Of a stretch of DNA of 64,000 bases, positions 15,201-25,091 are shown one piece after another. The stretch spans positions 9,439,098-9,503,097 of the forward strand of contig NC_072451.1 of assembly GCF_027596085.1 (NCBI RefSeq), read 5' to 3'. The position numbers were made by a program, and so were the translations under genes. The DNA comes from Anoplopoma fimbria (taxonomy: Eukaryota; Chordata; Actinopteri; Perciformes; Anoplopomatidae). The notes under the pieces were generated by a model, which was not told the DNA's origin, searched no databases, and was given only the letters and a program-made list of their open reading frames with translations. The first letter of the stretch is position 1. The number at the start of each line of letters is the position of its first letter.

Positions 15201-18200
15201 CTTTTATGAATTTGTGTTTAAATTATTGTATTTTTACTACATTTATGCTGCATTTCTTGTTACTGTTCATCATTACTTTTCACTTGTTCCATAAAACAAG
15301 ATTAAACAAACACAAAACTGTTCAGCAAAGTTACCAATAACTTTATTAGCCAGATAGATGTAATGTAATGTAAAAAATCTAAAATGACCAGAACCTCTGA
15401 ATCAAAGTACAGTTTGACATTAAATGTATTTCGTTACATCTCTCTGAGATTTGCAACAGTTCAACCTTGCCTCCATATTTTTTTATATGTTATCTTCCTA
15501 AAAATTAGATCTCCTGCGTTCTTCCTAATGCCTTTTTTAAATATAATTCTCCTGCTGTGGATCAGGTGGATCGCGTGGATAGGTTACCTCCCAGTCTGAC
15601 CAGCAGGCGGAGTCCCAGTACAGTGGTGGATCTGGGCGGTGGGCGATACGGCATCCTCATCACTTCCAAACATCTGCAGGCCTCCGATCCTGACAGCCCC
15701 ACGGAGGAGCTGGAGTTCTCCATCACCAGACCGCCACACTTTGGCTACCTGGAGAACGCCCTCACAGGTGGGCTGTTAGTTTAAAGCTTTAGTGAGAGAT
15801 GTTTTAGATATAGATGTTAATTGAATGTTCCCTTGGCTTTAAACTTCCTGTCCTTCCAGGAGCTTACATCAAAGGCCGCTTCACCCAGCGGGACGTGGAC
15901 CAGCGCTCTGTGGTGTTCGTCCTCCCGGCCGACATGGAGGTGACGGCCGACAGCTTCCTGTTCCGCCTCACTGACCCGGCAGGAAACACCATGCTACCCG
16001 AAATGTAGGTTTTGGAGAAGGAAAAGGATTAGACTGATTCACAGGAACTGAAATTTGTTAATTTATTAGAAAAGACTTGGTCCAGTCAGTGTGTCGACTA
16101 TGACGGGATATTAGGGCCATGGTATTGTAGGTTAACCCCCCCCCCCAGGCTCCATCATTTTATTCTATTGTACCTACAATGGTCCTAATTCACTGCAGTT
16201 GTTGACACCTCTAATTAGACAAAAATGATCATGCTTAAGAAGAAATACTCTTAAAGTAGCAATACCACTGTGTAAAAATATTCTGTTACATTCCAAAAAA
16301 TGTTTAAATGAATAAAAAAAATAGGTGATACTTAAAGTACCAAAAGAAAAAATACTCATTACGCAGAATGATGTTCTGCATAATGAGTATGTTCAGTATA
16401 TGAAGGGGTCTCCTGCAGACTGGAGCTGTCCTGGTCCCGGGTGGAGCTGTCGGCGACCTGCTACAGAACCTGCGAGACCTCTGGGACGCTCCAGATCCAG
16501 ATCCAACGCAGCGGGAAGAGCATGGACCCAGCGTACGTCGCCATCCAGGTACGAGTGTGGCGGCCTTCTTCCACAGCCTCCAGAATCTGTGAGCTGCTGT
16601 TTGACTTTAAAAGTGCTGCGAATTAAGAATATTATCATAATTACATTAATGAGTGTTGTTGTTATACGTCCTCGTTTGCACAGGTGGAGGAGGGATCGGC
16701 TAAACCCGGCAGGGACTTCACTCACAGCACAGCCGGTCTCATCCAGTTCGATCCAGGTCAGACTCTACTGGACTCTGTTCAGGTCCACTGTGCTTCATTT
16801 AACATAAGAATCATTTCAAAACTGTGACGGACAGAAAAACTCTCTCCTGGTTGAATCATTGGTGCAAAAAACACTTTAAAAAAACAAGATTCTGCTTCAG
16901 AAGAGAAGTCCAAAACAAATCCCAGAGAGCATTGCTGTAGGAAACATCCAATCAGACAGCTTCAGGTGGATTGTTGATCTTTGTAGAACCCATTATGAAA
17001 ATTCATCAATTTTGAATCATTTTGTATTTTCGGTAAATTTAGCAACTCTTGTGAGGCGTTTGGTTGATGTTTACGGTTCCGGCTGCTCCTGCAATATAGT
17101 GATTTATTTTGATCCCGTCTTTTGTTCAGGAGTCAGTTTGAAAACCTGGAACATTTACCTCATGGATGATGGTCTGGAAGAAAACCACGAGACCTTCACT
17201 GTCACCCTGAAAAACCCCAAAAACGCCGTCTTGGGACAGAGGAGCTCCGCTAGCGTGGAAATCATCGACCCCAGAGGAGGTAGAGCTATATCGTTTTGTG
17301 TTTTTGATTTGTGGTAGTTTTGAAAATCGTTGTCTAATAAACGCTCTTTCTGCTGTCTACTAGGACGCTGCGATCCAGACGACCTGAAGGTGGAAGAGGA
17401 TGAGACACGACTCCCACCTCCTCCTCCTCCTCCTCCTCCTCCTCCTCCTCATCCTCCTTCCCTCCCAGATCCTCTGGAGAAGGAGGACGCTGTCACTGAC
17501 ATCGAGGCGGAGCTACTGTGGGAGAACCGGCCTCACCCTCCACGAGGCGATGTCCCAAACCGCCGGCCCTACCTGGACTACGGAGACGGGGAACCACAGG
17601 ACCAGGCGGGCCCCGGCGGCTACGGCCACGTCCGCTACCACAGCAGGCAGCTGCCAGGGGCGGCCACTGGGAGCACTGGGAGAATTGGCCACAGGGTCAG
17701 ACATGGAGGACTGAAGGTTAGTGTTGCTTCCAGTTATTATTGCTGCTGGAAATTGCTTAAAGGATAATTCTGGATAATTAAAAGTCTGACATATTATAGT
17801 CTTTATTCTTCTTTCTTTATCTATTTTTCTTTAACTTTTTTGAGCATGCTGAATTGCTGAAAATGCTTAAATTGATATGTGTGTTAATTTTCTGCAAAAA
17901 GCTGATGTTTGAGTGTTTTGACTGCCGTTGTTCAGGTCCATCGGTCCGGAGAGAGGAGGTCTGAGGAGAAGGTCTGGACGGTAAGACTTGCTCGTTTGTC
18001 TGCAGTTGGATGAAAAACACACAGACTCACCCGTGTTAACATCCGCCTGGTTCTCCTCAGTTCCACAGTCTGACTCCTCTCCGGGTGGAGGAGCTGAAGC
18101 AGGGGGACGCCGGGTGGAGCCAGTTGCATCCCGGTCGCCCCCCGCAGGACCTCCGAGTCAGAGAGCCTCCTCAGATGGACCATCCAGGACCCAGACACCA

Positions 18201-20155
18201 ACCGGAGCTACGCCAGCGCAAGGTGCAAACACACACTTCATCTCAGCTTTCCTGTTTTTATTTTTCCTTGTGAAGAATAAATATCCAATACATCTAAATC
18301 AATCTTCAGCTTTTTATAAATGTGAACTACATTTACACTGATCCTTCAACACCCCCATGGTGTTACCGCCTGTAAAAGCTGTATTAGCCAGGCTGACCTA
18401 TAAACAGTCAGAGTTGGCCTCATTGTTCTGTGTTCAATGTTGTGATAATTCTGCTTTTTTTTTAGACGGGGAAGGCGATCAGCAGCTCCTGTCCTGACGG
18501 TTGGACTCACTACAGGAGGAACTGCTACATGGTGGGCTCGTCTGTTGCCAGCTGGGCCAGCGCCGAGAGGAGCTGCTCTCTGCTGTAAATAACACAAAAA
18601 GCACACTTTTACTTTTGTTTTATTCATTTTCTAACATCAAAGCATAACAATTATTTTTAAACTGCAGTTTGGGTTTTATCACCAGAGTTTTATCCATAAT
18701 TTCTATTCCTTTTGATAAAATAAAATAGAATTATGAATGAAAAAATTGTCAGGAAGGTAATATAAACTAAGTTGCAGTAAACTGGATTATCCTCTTAAGC
18801 ATTAGAGAAGTTTTTTATAAAAATATTTTGTAATCTCTGGAGGTGATAGTGTGCAGGATTCTGTGGTTCAAGGTGTTCTTATGCTGTTTGTCTCATTCGC
18901 CTTGAGGATTTTAACAGTGTGGAAGATAAACAGGTTTTATCAGCACCTTTTTTTGTTGTCAAATTTCTTTGAAAAAAATAAGAAGTTATATGTCAACCCA
19001 ATATTCATATTCTTTTAGCTCTGTTTTTGGTCTCCACCAACTCCTGTGAAAGATATCAGTCTCTTTAGCTGCTAAATGCTCAACTATGTTCTCCTGCTAG
19101 TCTCGTTCTGTATCTGTCTGTTGTTTGCTGCTGAGCAGGTAGTTTTCAGTGGCTTTTACTGCTTTTTCACTGAAAAAAATGCTGTGAAATTGGTGAGAGT
19201 GAACCAGAACAGTACAGTCGTGGGCCTGGACAGCTAAACAAGCGAAAACTTCTGTAAAGATGAGTGGAGTTCCAGATTCGGTTGATAATTCTCTGAGGTT
19301 CATCGCTACCAGTCACACTGACACTTTATACATATTTAAAGTAAAAATATTGATTATAGCTTATTTAAAGAAATATGATAATTTAACCAGATTTTTTTTA
19401 CAAGGATTTAATCACAACAGTTAAATAAAATCATTGAACAGGGAAATGTGTTCTAGCCTATTCATAATGTACTTAAATGAAAAATAATATGAATAAAAAG
19501 TTGATGAAAAGATGAAAACTGTTTAATCTGTTATAATGCTTCTTGTAAATTTAGGCATAAACCTGAGTTAAGGTGCCTGCACATGCATCAAGTTTCAGTT
19601 TCTTGAAGTTGTATCAGTATGTGTGAACACAGCTGTAAACGTTTGTCATTGTGTGTCAGGTTTAACAGCAGTCTGACCAGCGTGCGGTCCAGAAGAGACA
19701 TGGCCTGGCTATGGAAGTTCGCAGGGAGGAAGCCATTTTGGATCGGTGAGTGGCAAGATGGTGACAGCAAAATAGCCGAACTTGAGTCTTCAAGGACTAT
19801 GTCCACTACTTATATACAGTCTATGGTAAAAAAAATACACTGGATTGAAATTTGTCAAGCAAAACTCAGACGTTAAAGTCAAACAGATTTAGGCTGAGAA
19901 TATTAGAGTTGCATCTCTGAATCCTTGGCAGTAATTGTTGCTAACTCTGCGTGTCTCTCAGGTCTGTCTGGAGGTGCGGGTCGCTGGATGTGGGCTGATG
20001 GTCGGACGCTCTCCTTCTCCAGACTGAGGGGGTCTGAAACCGGCGTCGGCTCGGACTGCGTGCTGGTCGAAAACCCCAGAAGCTGGATCTCCACAAGCTG
20101 CTCCCCTGAAACTCAACACACATTCATCTGTTCGTCGCCAGCTCACACTCACTGA
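3121..20155 (+). CDS. frem1: FREM1, 3' half: extracellular matrix protein with CSPG repeats, Calx-beta and C-type lectin domain (19 exons, 5'-partial)
   Basis: Exons seen: 3121-3309, 3389-3585, 3711-3936, 5534-5678, 7509-7650, 8370-8574, 10548-10812, 13301-13721, 15566-15767, 15860-16004, 16419-16548, 16684-16756, 17130-17279, 17364-17716, 17936-17980, 18061-18222, 18466-18584, 19660-19745, 19962-20155. All have AG/GT borders and the phases join without a break, giving about 1149 codons ending in TGA at 20153-20155. Domain order is six CSPG repeats, Calx-beta, Pro-rich linker, C-type lectin. In the FRAS/FREM family only FREM1 combines CSPG repeats with a terminal lectin domain. FREM1 works with FRAS1 and FREM2 in a basement-membrane complex that holds epidermis to dermis, notably in fins. 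Mammalian FREM1 has twelve CSPG repeats, so repeats 1-6 and the signal peptide should lie left of the window; the first exon here starts mid-codon. Exons are GC-rich against AT-rich introns. Whether this is the a or b paralogue cannot be told. Confidence 0.95.
4250..4520. repeat. Dispersed fish repeat in frem1 intron (tentative)
   Basis: The stretch with AGCTATTGGATGGATGTTCATGA, CATTCATAGAGGATGAATC and GTTAGCATCACCATTAGCATG resembles a widespread teleost interspersed repeat known for these phrases. It is diverged and no ends could be set. The rest of intron 3937-5533 is AT-rich and shows nothing else. Confidence 0.4.
5897..6003. repeat. (AT)n microsatellite in frem1 intron
   Basis: About 107 bases of alternating AT interrupted by two short T runs. 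It is self-complementary and prone to slippage and cruciform formation. A CA-rich tract lies upstream at about 5697-5750, directly after an exon donor. Confidence 0.95.
7745..8085. repeat. Dispersed repeat, AAGTACTT/ATACTTC family
   Basis: The sequence opens GTGCTGTACTAAAGTACAG and closes AAATACTTCATCTGCCACTGG. The phrases for adding AAGTA/TACTT and the closing TACTTC-CTCC-CACTG recur at 6165-6270, 13780-13870, 14345-14530, 20320-21050 and 36240-36400. They look like copies of one teleost non-autonomous element. Most copies are incomplete and heavily diverged. Confidence 0.55.
8804..8890. repeat. (CA)n microsatellite in frem1 intron
   Basis: An uninterrupted CA run of about 87 bases between exons 8370-8574 and 10548-10812. 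A GC-rich unique patch follows at about 8940-9130. Confidence 0.97.
10196..10488 (+). repeat. LINE-type 3' tail copy ending in (TTGAA)n
   Basis: About 290 bases nearly identical to 49478-49779, ending in repeats of the pentamer AATTG. A shorter inverted copy is at 12823-12958. Shared phrases include CTGTCCATCCTGGGAGAAGG and CCTCTGAGGCAAATTTGTGA. A short constant 3' end with a pentamer tail is typical of a non-LTR retrotransposon or a SINE that uses its tail. The family name is not asserted. Confidence 0.7.
11225..11760. repeat. Purine-rich GAGA / CAGA tract in frem1 intron
   Basis: Three purine-biased stretches: GAGA runs at about 11230-11270, a G-rich patch at 11340-11380, and AGACAGA-type units at 11575-11760. 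The Ser/Leu-rich peptides read on the - strand are artefacts. Confidence 0.8.
12013..12220. repeat. (GT)n, (GGGT)n and (CA)n microsatellites in frem1 intron
   Basis: GT run 12013-12066 passes into GGGT/GGTG units to about 12100; a CA run follows at 12191-12220. Unique GC-rich sequence lies before it (11880-12010). Confidence 0.95.
12823..12958 (-). repeat. Truncated copy of the (TTGAA)n-tailed element
   Basis: Reverse complement of the last ~135 bases of the 10196-10488 copy, starting with AATTCAATTCAATTCAGTTT. It is truncated at its 5' end, as expected for target-primed reverse transcription. Confidence 0.7.
13780..14530. repeat. Diverged dispersed-repeat fragments in frem1 intron
   Basis: Phrases at 13780-13870 (AAGTACTCGGATAG, AGTAAAAGTCC) and 14345-14530 (ACTGAAGTAGAGAATCTGAG, TACTTCCTCCACCACTTG) match the family described at 7745-8085. 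The intervening AT-rich stretch shows no other structure. The rest of the intron to 15565 shows nothing that I can name. Confidence 0.5.
16419..17279 (+). other. frem1: FREM1 Calx-beta domain exons
   Basis: Exons 16419-16548, 16684-16756 and 17130-17279 encode a single Calx-beta domain. Visible signatures are VEEGSAKPGRDF (the ExGxAxxGxDF strand), a following IQFDPG turn, and DDGLEENHETFTV (the acidic DDxxxExxExF Ca-binding-type motif) ending VEIIDPRGG. This is the place expected for the one Calx-beta of FREM1, directly after the last CSPG repeat. All three splice junctions keep the frame (phases 0, 1, 1). Confidence 0.92.
17364..18222 (+). other. frem1: FREM1 linker exons with a polyproline tract coded by a (CCT)n microsatellite
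   Basis: Exons 17364-17716, 17936-17980 and 18061-18222 make the low-complexity linker between Calx-beta and the lectin domain. Codons 17414-17449 encode twelve prolines in a row from an almost pure CCT repeat, followed by H-P-P. The rest is rich in G, R, P and acidic residues with no recognised fold. The exons are in frame (phase 0 at the last three junctions). The tract is probably length-variable between individuals. Confidence 0.85.
18466..20155 (+). other. frem1: FREM1 C-type lectin-like domain exons
   Basis: Exons 18466-18584, 19660-19745 and 19962-20155 encode the terminal domain. It opens with CPDGWTHYRRNCY, then the helix with SWASAERSC, then FWIGLSGG, GRWMWADG, and the closing cysteines in SDCVLV, ISTSC and FIC. 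That is the six-cysteine long-form CTLD layout plus the WIGL core. No EPN, QPD or WND sugar/calcium motif is present, so calcium-dependent sugar binding is unlikely; protein binding is more probable. The protein ends 8 residues after the last cysteine. Confidence 0.92.
19750..19830 (-). repeat. Dispersed repeat fragment within the lectin-domain intron
   Basis: The stretch with CAAGATGGTGACAGCAAAAT, AGCCGAACTTGAGTCTTC and ATATACAGTCTATGG is the reverse complement of part of 54640-54760. It is a short fragment placed directly after the donor of exon 19660-19745. Confidence 0.65.
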
Positions 20156-20260
20156 GAGGTTTACCGCTACTGTCATAACAGCCTCTGTGAACATGTTAAA
20201 GTCATATTTAATGATACGCGATGATGCTGCTCTGTACATTAGTTTTCATATTTTTGTCAT

Positions 20261-20266
20261 AATAAA
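20261..20266 (+). terminator. Polyadenylation signal of frem1
   Basis: AATAAA lies 106 bases after the frem1 stop codon, on the same strand, giving a short 3' UTR. It is the first canonical hexamer after the stop. Confidence 0.7.
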
Positions 20267-20319
20267 GATCGCTGCACAAACCGATGTATTGGTCTTTGAA
20301 TTTTAGATGGAGATCAGCG

Positions 20320-21055
20320 CTTTTTAATCAGGTACTGAACTTAAGTACAAATTTGAGGTACTTGTATTTTACTTGAGTATTTTCTTTAATGCCGCTTTAT
20401 ACTTCTCTTCCACTACATCTAGGGAAGTATTGTACTCTTTTACTTCACTACATTCATTTGACAGCTTTAATTACTTTACAAGCTAAGATTTTCACACACA
20501 AAACAAGAGTTTATAAGATATGTTGGTATTAATTAAACTAACCAACAGTTAATACACATACAGCTTAAACAGTTTTTGGATTAATCAATTAATGGATACG
20601 TTTCGGACGTTTCATGGATCTAGCTAAATAAATGTTAAGATTTGTTGTTTCCTTTCAATAATGTTAATTATTGTAATATATTTATCATATTGTGAAATTT
20701 GGACTTTTGATTGTGAAGGTGTCACTTTGGGCTCTGGGTAAATGTGACGGCATTTCTTACTATTCATTTAAACCAAACAATTGATCGATTAATGGAGAAA
20801 ATTATCAGCGGAATAATCCATAATGAAAATAATCATTAGTTAATATATCAAAATGAGCTTCAGCTCAAACAACTACAACAGTAAAACCCTGCTCTAACAT
20901 TAATGCATGAGTAATAATAAGCTAATGATAATAAGATATAATTGTTTAATAGTCACGGGGACATTTTCTGCATTGAGTACTTAATTTTCTTCATATGGTA
21001 TTCGTATTTTTACTTAAGATAAGGAACTGAGTACTTCCTCCGACACTGGTTTCCA
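20320..21055. repeat. Longest copy of the AAGTACTT-type dispersed repeat
   Basis: It opens with AGGTACTGAACTTAAGTAC, contains TTTTACTTCACTACATTCAT and ends TTTTTACTTAAGATAAGG and GAGTACTTCCTCCGACACTGG. It is AT-rich with no coding capacity. Between here and 21800 nothing else was recognised. Confidence 0.55.
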
Positions 21056-21835
21056 ATCTAGCGTTTAGCATTAAAAAAAGATGTAACTATCTCTATTCTT
21101 AATTACATGCCTCATTATGTTGTGAAATAATCAACAGCGCCAGTATTCAGAGAATAAGCTGAATGACCTGTTTTCATTTTTTACATTTTTAATGACCTTT
21201 TAGTTCTCAATTGTTATTTCTGGATAATTTACATTTAAAATGATACCATGGGAAAAGTTTTTATCTTTTGAAATAATCTCGTTTCTATCATCCACAGGAT
21301 TTGTCAATGTCATAATACTAAGTACTAGACCTATTTGGAAATTACCTCCATTGAGTGTTTTTCACGATGTTTCTGCCTGCGACTAACTGCCCCTTGGGTG
21401 TGTTTTTTTAACCAGGTGGATTTAGTGATTTGAGGCCATCAGGCAAAATCTGTCTTGCTTTACGTTTCTCCCTATCTCTAACTTGGAATGTTGTTATTGG
21501 CAGTTCAATCGGGAGAGACTTCAATAAAATGTAACAATTTATTACACATGCATAAGAATGAATAATACAAGGTCTTTGGCTATTGGACTCCATGGCCAAG
21601 CCGTATAACAGAGGGGCACAACTCTGAGATCAGCAAAGCACAATCCCATACAAGAGAATTATTTTATATTGATATATAAAATAAATACCTTACCTACTGC
21701 CGCAGAGAACTCCTACGCAGAAACAGAAGATTAGTCATGTGAGAAGGTTACGGGTAAAACTTGTTAGGATCAGCTTGCACGAATTGAAGTTAAGCCATGG
21801 TTAAGAGGGGTCTAGTAAATTATCGGATAGGGTAG

Positions 21836-21918
21836 GGTCTTGATAGACCACAGACAAGGATAGGGGGGTCTCGATAGACCGCAGAACAGGATACAGCGGG
21901 TCTAGGTAGACCACAGTA
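21836..21918. repeat. Short tandem repeat, about 35-bp unit, three copies
   Basis: GGGTCTTGATAGACCACAGA, GGGTCTCGATAGACCGCAGA and GGGTCTAGGTAGACCACAG follow each other at about 35-base spacing. The core GGTCTNGATAGACC is itself an imperfect palindrome. Confidence 0.75.
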
Positions 21919-22309
21919 AAGTCAAAAATATTTTTGAAACGGGCCAAAAATATTAAATTGAATGCCATAAATCAAACTGTGAATATATGGAGGTTTGAAA
22001 TGGCGAACGTCACTGCAGTAGCAAATGAAAGCACACAAGGTGTTTATGAGAACCGGTTTAAGAGGCATGCCAACAGAAACACAAAACAAAGTGAAAGTAC
22101 TCCAAGCATGTTCCCACGGTGGAGAGTGCTAAACCCCTTTCTCATATAAATCTTGGCTGACTCCATTTATTTCCCCATGGGGGAAAAGGCTTTGCTCTAG
22201 GAAAGCATCAGGGTGTGTCAAGTGGGAACTGTTACTGAGACTGGATAGGCCTCTGGACAGATGCTCCGGAAAGTCGGGAATTTGAAACAGGAAAGTGAAT
22301 CAGCTAGTG

Positions 22310-22880
22310 TGTTATAATGACCGGGCTAGTGACCGGGCTGTGATAATAAAGTTATGTGTGACAGCTGACCACGTGATGCTTCTCATGAAAGGCATGATAT
22401 CTTTCGAGGAGGAGCGCCATCTGTTGATGATGTCGACAACAGCTTGATTATCACACCTTACAGAGATGCGCTTTGCATTTCCAGTGCCGGCCCTAGACAA
22501 AGCAGGCCATGGCAACGGGATAAATCTCATACAGAGCTGAGGACTTATCAAACTGTGAAAAAGAGGGAGGCCAGTGGCTAGCAAACCATTTGCCTTGATA
22601 GAACCCCCCAAAACTCACGGATGGCGCCCCATCCGTATAAAATTTCAGCGAATCAGAGGAATAGACCAGATTGTTGTAAAAAAATATTACGCCATTCCAT
22701 TGTTCCAGCAGAAGAGACCAAAACCGTAGGTCGGAGCGGCACCTGTCATCAAGAGATATGACATTGTGTAAATTGGACACGGAGGACCCCATGTCCAACA
22801 AGCGGGAGATGAAATAGCGTTCCTGGGGAATGACGCGCATGGCTAAATTGAGATGGTCGAAGGGGGAGCGTAACTGTTGT
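22310..22880 (-). mobile_element. Decayed DIRS-type retrotransposon fragment (RT end plus RNase H)
   Basis: Read on -, one frame (22493-22852) gives RVIPQERYFISRLLDMG, then RSDLRFWSLLLEQWNGV, YTDGAPSVSFGGFYQGKWF and SALYEIYPVAMACFV. A shifted frame (22312-22495) continues with RCDNQAVVDIINRWRSSSKD. This order, RT thumb then a YTDG RNase H start, an E in the second helix and a CDN third catalytic segment, is that of DIRS1/Ngaro elements. The frameshift between the two parts and the missing polymerase core show a dead copy. No tyrosine recombinase or terminal repeats were found. Confidence 0.7.
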
Positions 22881-22899
22881 TTGGTTATGTTTTTTGCCG

Positions 22900-23734
22900 C
22901 GCAATATGATTTAGAAATATGATTTAGAAATTAAACGATAACTTCTCGTTTCACATGCTGCATAGACAGAGGTCTCCTGGGGGAAAGACGAGTGTTTGTT
23001 TAATCCAACTGCCTCCCCTCCCTCCTCCCCGTCGTGACTGTTTGCTGTCTTTATACTTCCTGGTTAATGATTACGTGGATTACATACAGATATACTATAT
23101 TGTATTTACCACGCATGTGACATCTTTTATTAGTCCACAGAGTGAAAGTTACGATTATTAACAAGAATTAAGACAATACTGTACGTACAATATGATACTT
23201 TTTAATTGCATAGTTAAGAATTTTACATGCATTTCAGTGGCATGTCTAGACTCTTTAGATAGTAGTTAGGCACTGACTCAGGCAGGAGTGGCATGAAGTA
23301 CATTTGTGCTCATAAACACATGTCAAAAAACATTAAGTTACCATTTCTGACTTCAATACTAATATCTACATTAATAACTAACATTACAGTATCTTACAGC
23401 AACAAAATACAAACTAAGGTTCAGTCTCTGAAAAGGCAAACAGCAAATCATGGTTTAGAATTATGGGATGGCTGGACACTGAAACATTTACAGTTCACAA
23501 ACCATTTTTGGCTAAATCTTGTCCTTACAGAAAACTTTACAACCATCAATCACATTGTTGCACAAAATTTATTTCAGGTTAACTTGTTCGATGAAGTTTA
23601 TAATGATGTTACAATGTATAGTCAAACAAAAAAAAATACAAAAGTATTAAGGGCTAGATCAATGGTTCTCAAATGACATTTGGGAGCTCCAGAGTTCTCT
23701 ATTTCTTCAAGAAAAAGTTTACTTTCCCTGTGTT
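22900..23734. other. Intergenic, nothing recognised
   Basis: AT-rich sequence without a recognisable gene or repeat. An open stretch at 23293-23676 (+) has no similarity that I can name and AT-driven composition. Confidence 0.5.
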
Positions 23735-25085
23735 GTGCTTGTGTTGCCCTCATATGTACAAAAATGAACTAAGCTTGACTTTTGAATTATGATATTTGCC
23801 AAATGCGTCACATCTGCAAAATAATAATAAAAAAACTCCTCAGAAAGTGGATGATATATGTAAGTATTAAATGTCATTAAATGTAATATAAAAAACAAAC
23901 AGTAAATAAGCAGCTATATTGAGCAAGAGGATGTTATATAACTCTTCAATCCCTCTGATTATAATATGCTCGTGTGCTTTTATGAGGTGTGTTTAAAGTT
24001 CCATGACAGTGAATCACTGGCTGTCACACCTGTTTCTCAAAAGGTACAGTTCATGCGTCAGTTGTTTGTTCAAAAATGAGCTAAGATTAACTCCTGTGAT
24101 ATCTGCACCTTAAAATAAATGAGTAGGAGATTGTTTGGCAACTATGCCACATCTGCAAAATAATTTTAAAAACTTCTCAGAAAATGTATGATAAATGTTA
24201 ATAAAATATTAAATGTAATTAAAAGGAATATTAAAATCAAACAGTAAATAAGCGGCTATATTGAGCAAGAAGATGTTACATAACCCTGCAATCTGTCTGA
24301 TTATAATATGCTCGTGTGCTTTTATGAGGTGTGTTTGAAGTTCACTGGCTGCCACACCTGTTTCTCAAAAGGTACAGTTCATGCATCAGTGCTTGTGTTT
24401 AACTACGCATATTGTATTTGCACTTGCAGATAAATGAAAAGAAGGTAATTTGGCAAATGTGCCACATTTGCAAGAGACAACAACATCAAAACAACAACTC
24501 CCTTGGAAAGTGGATAATAAATGTTAAGAGATTAAACCTCATAAAAAATAATATAAGAGCAAACATCTATAGATAGAGCTACAGGATCATCATAACAACC
24601 TGAAATATGTCTGTTTAATCAAATGCCCATGTGCTTTTATGAGGTGTTTTTAAAGTACCATCACAGTGAATCACTGGCTGTCACACCTGTTTCTCAAAAG
24701 GTACAGTTCATGCGTCAGTTGTTTGTTCAAAAATGAGATTAACTTCTGTATTATGATATTTGCACTTTAAAATAAATGAATATGATATTGCTTGGCAAAT
24801 ATGCAACATCTGCAAGAGTAAACAAAAACAAAACAACAAATACTCCTTGGAAGATTGATAATAAAGGTTAATAAAACATTAGATGACATAAAAATAATAT
24901 AAAAACTAACTTCTGCAGCTATATTGAGCTACAGGATCACCATATAACCCTGCAATCTGGCTAATTATCAAATGCTCATGTGCATTTATGAGGTGTGTTT
25001 GAAATTCGGTCACAGTTAGTTCACAGATTTTTTCACACTGTGTAGTTCATGTCTTTGCCTTTCTGATGCACTTGTTGTACAATCA
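23735..25085. repeat. Four tandem ~330-bp units downstream of the SAMD9-like gene
   Basis: The marker CACACCTGTTTCTCAAAAGG occurs near 24020, 24350 and 24678, at spacings of 328 and 329 bases; a worn fourth version is near 25020. Other shared phrases: TGCTTTTATGAGGTGTGTTT, GGTACAGTTCATGC, and ATTGAGCAAGA-GATGTTA. Units differ by small indels and substitutions. The last unit runs up to the SAMD9-like stop codon, so the array covers the expected 3' UTR and flank of that gene. No TTTATT (AATAAA on -) was seen close to the stop. Confidence 0.85.
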
Positions 25086-25091
25086 GCTACC

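Larger units (their letters stand above)
3121..16004 (+). other. frem1: FREM1 CSPG repeat block (six repeats, probably 7-12)
   Basis: Repeats by exon: 3121-3585, 3711-5678, 7509-8574, 10548 to early in the 13301 exon, the rest of 13301-13721, and 15566-16004. Each shows the CSPG pattern: a DPD or DLD step early (ASDPDSP, AQDLDTP, LTDPDTT, ASDPDSP), then a hydrophobic PPxxGxL turn (PPLHGFLE, PPAHGSLI, APRFGKL, PPRHGLV, LPLHGKLL, PPHFGYLE), then F(T/S)QxDV or an equivalent before Y.H, then a (D/S)xF.F or IxV strand. Most repeats are split over two exons. These repeats form the rod of the FRAS/FREM proteins. The exact limits of repeats four and five inside exon 13301-13721 are my estimate. Confidence 0.9.

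Noticed and set aside
23735..25085. A CRISPR-like array of evenly spaced repeats
   Set aside because: Units are 330 bp and wholly duplicated, with no short repeat/spacer structure, in a vertebrate genome.
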